Part shown: piece after piece, positions 5,752 through 5,891 of the stretch
Numbering within the stretch: position 1 is the stretch's first letter
Layout: each line of letters begins with the position of its first letter
DNA from: Mycobacterium sp.
GTDB taxonomy: Bacteria; Actinomycetota; Actinomycetes; Mycobacteriales; Mycobacteriaceae
Assembly: GCA_018500005.2 (NCBI GenBank)
Contig: JAHBAP020000436.1
Location: 1 to 5,891 of the forward strand
Direction: 5' to 3'
Length of the DNA stretch: 5,891 nucleotides
Notes under the pieces: generated by a model
What the model was told of the DNA's origin: nothing
The model's database searches: none
What the model saw: the letters and a program-made list of their open reading frames with translations, nothing else
Position numbers and translations under genes: made by a program

Positions 5752-5891
5752 GTGAGCAACACGAGTTCACCCTTCGGCCAGAACGAGTGGCTGGTCGAGG
5801 AGATGTACCGAAAGTTCCGCGACGACCCGTCCTCGGTGAACCCGAGCTGGCACGAGTTCCTCGTCGACTACCACCCCGAACCCACCGGCAA
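5752..5891 (+). CDS. kgd: 2-oxoglutarate decarboxylase/dehydrogenase E1 (Kgd/SucA), N-terminal fragment
   Basis: Start of the thiamine-diphosphate-dependent multifunctional 2-oxoglutarate enzyme of the TCA cycle; the gene runs off the right edge after 46 codons of about 1,230. The visible residues show the conserved actinobacterial N-terminus: S6[20 protein letters not shown]25, then [14 protein letters not shown]. This is nearly identical to what I recall for M. tuberculosis Rv1248c, where the variable first residues also precede SPFGQNEW. The region is the small 2-OGDH E1 N-terminal domain; the fused E2-like acyltransferase domain and the E1 core, target of the FHA regulator GarA in mycobacteria, lie outside the window. 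The GTG start at 5752 fits the family N-terminus, with GAGGCGAG (5737-5744) as the likely Shine-Dalgarno. It appears to have its own promoter and is separated from the upstream gene by a hairpin. Confidence 0.95.
   Translation, partial: MSNTSSPFGQNEWLVEEMYRKFRDDPSSVNPSWHEFLVDYHPEPTG

Noticed and set aside
1..5891. Mobile element, prophage, CRISPR or defence island
   Set aside because: No transposase, integrase, terminal repeats, repeat-spacer structure or marked change in base composition is seen; the genes fit ordinary mycobacterial chromosome.

Overview
The window looks like chromosomal DNA from a fast-growing mycobacterium (Mycobacterium/Mycolicibacterium or a close actinobacterial relative). 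It is GC-rich, uses GTG starts freely, and ends in the first 46 codons of a gene whose product begins almost exactly like mycobacterial Kgd (SucA), the multifunctional 2-oxoglutarate enzyme. From memory, M. tuberculosis has a similar arrangement: Rv1248c (kgd), Rv1249c (small membrane-associated protein) and Rv1250 (MFS drug transporter). Most of this window is therefore a known mycobacterial neighbourhood with additions.

Layout, left to right. (1) 1-743 (+): the C-terminal part of a ChaA-type Ca2+(Na+)/H+ antiporter, cut by the window edge. (2) 740-2092 (+): an FAD-linked 2-hydroxyacid dehydrogenase of the GlcD/D-lactate/D-2-hydroxyglutarate type, overlapping the antiporter by 4 bp (GTGA) and probably translationally coupled to it. 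(3) 2037-3548 (-): a 14-TM DHA2 (EmrB/QacA-like) MFS exporter. Its 3' end runs 56 bp into the end of the dehydrogenase gene. (4) 3549-3634: a short divergent intergenic region with a promoter and a possible degenerate DosR-like box. (5) 3635-4753 (+): an Rv2629-family protein, that is, a bacterial archaeo-eukaryotic release-factor-like (baeRF) protein related to the ribosome hibernation factor Balon. (6) 4840-5646 (+): an EcsC-like protein matching the Rv1249c position. (7) 5752-5891+ (+): the start of kgd. The two intergenic regions flanking gene 6 hold hairpins and similar -10 elements (TAGCCT followed by GG).

How they may work together: kgd and the 2-hydroxyacid dehydrogenase both touch 2-oxoglutarate/2-hydroxyacid metabolism, if the dehydrogenase acts on D-2-hydroxyglutarate. 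The baeRF/Balon-like gene would act in ribosome protection under energy or oxygen stress. The genes appear to form several separate transcription units, so shared function is an inference. The points most worth checking are the Balon-like gene with its GGPQ loop and possible DosR box, an EF-hand/thrombospondin-like DxDGDGxxD motif inside the Ca2+ antiporter, and a 9-bp inverted repeat that could mask the kgd ribosome binding site only on read-through transcripts. No RNA genes, CRISPR arrays, insertion sequences or phage elements were seen.
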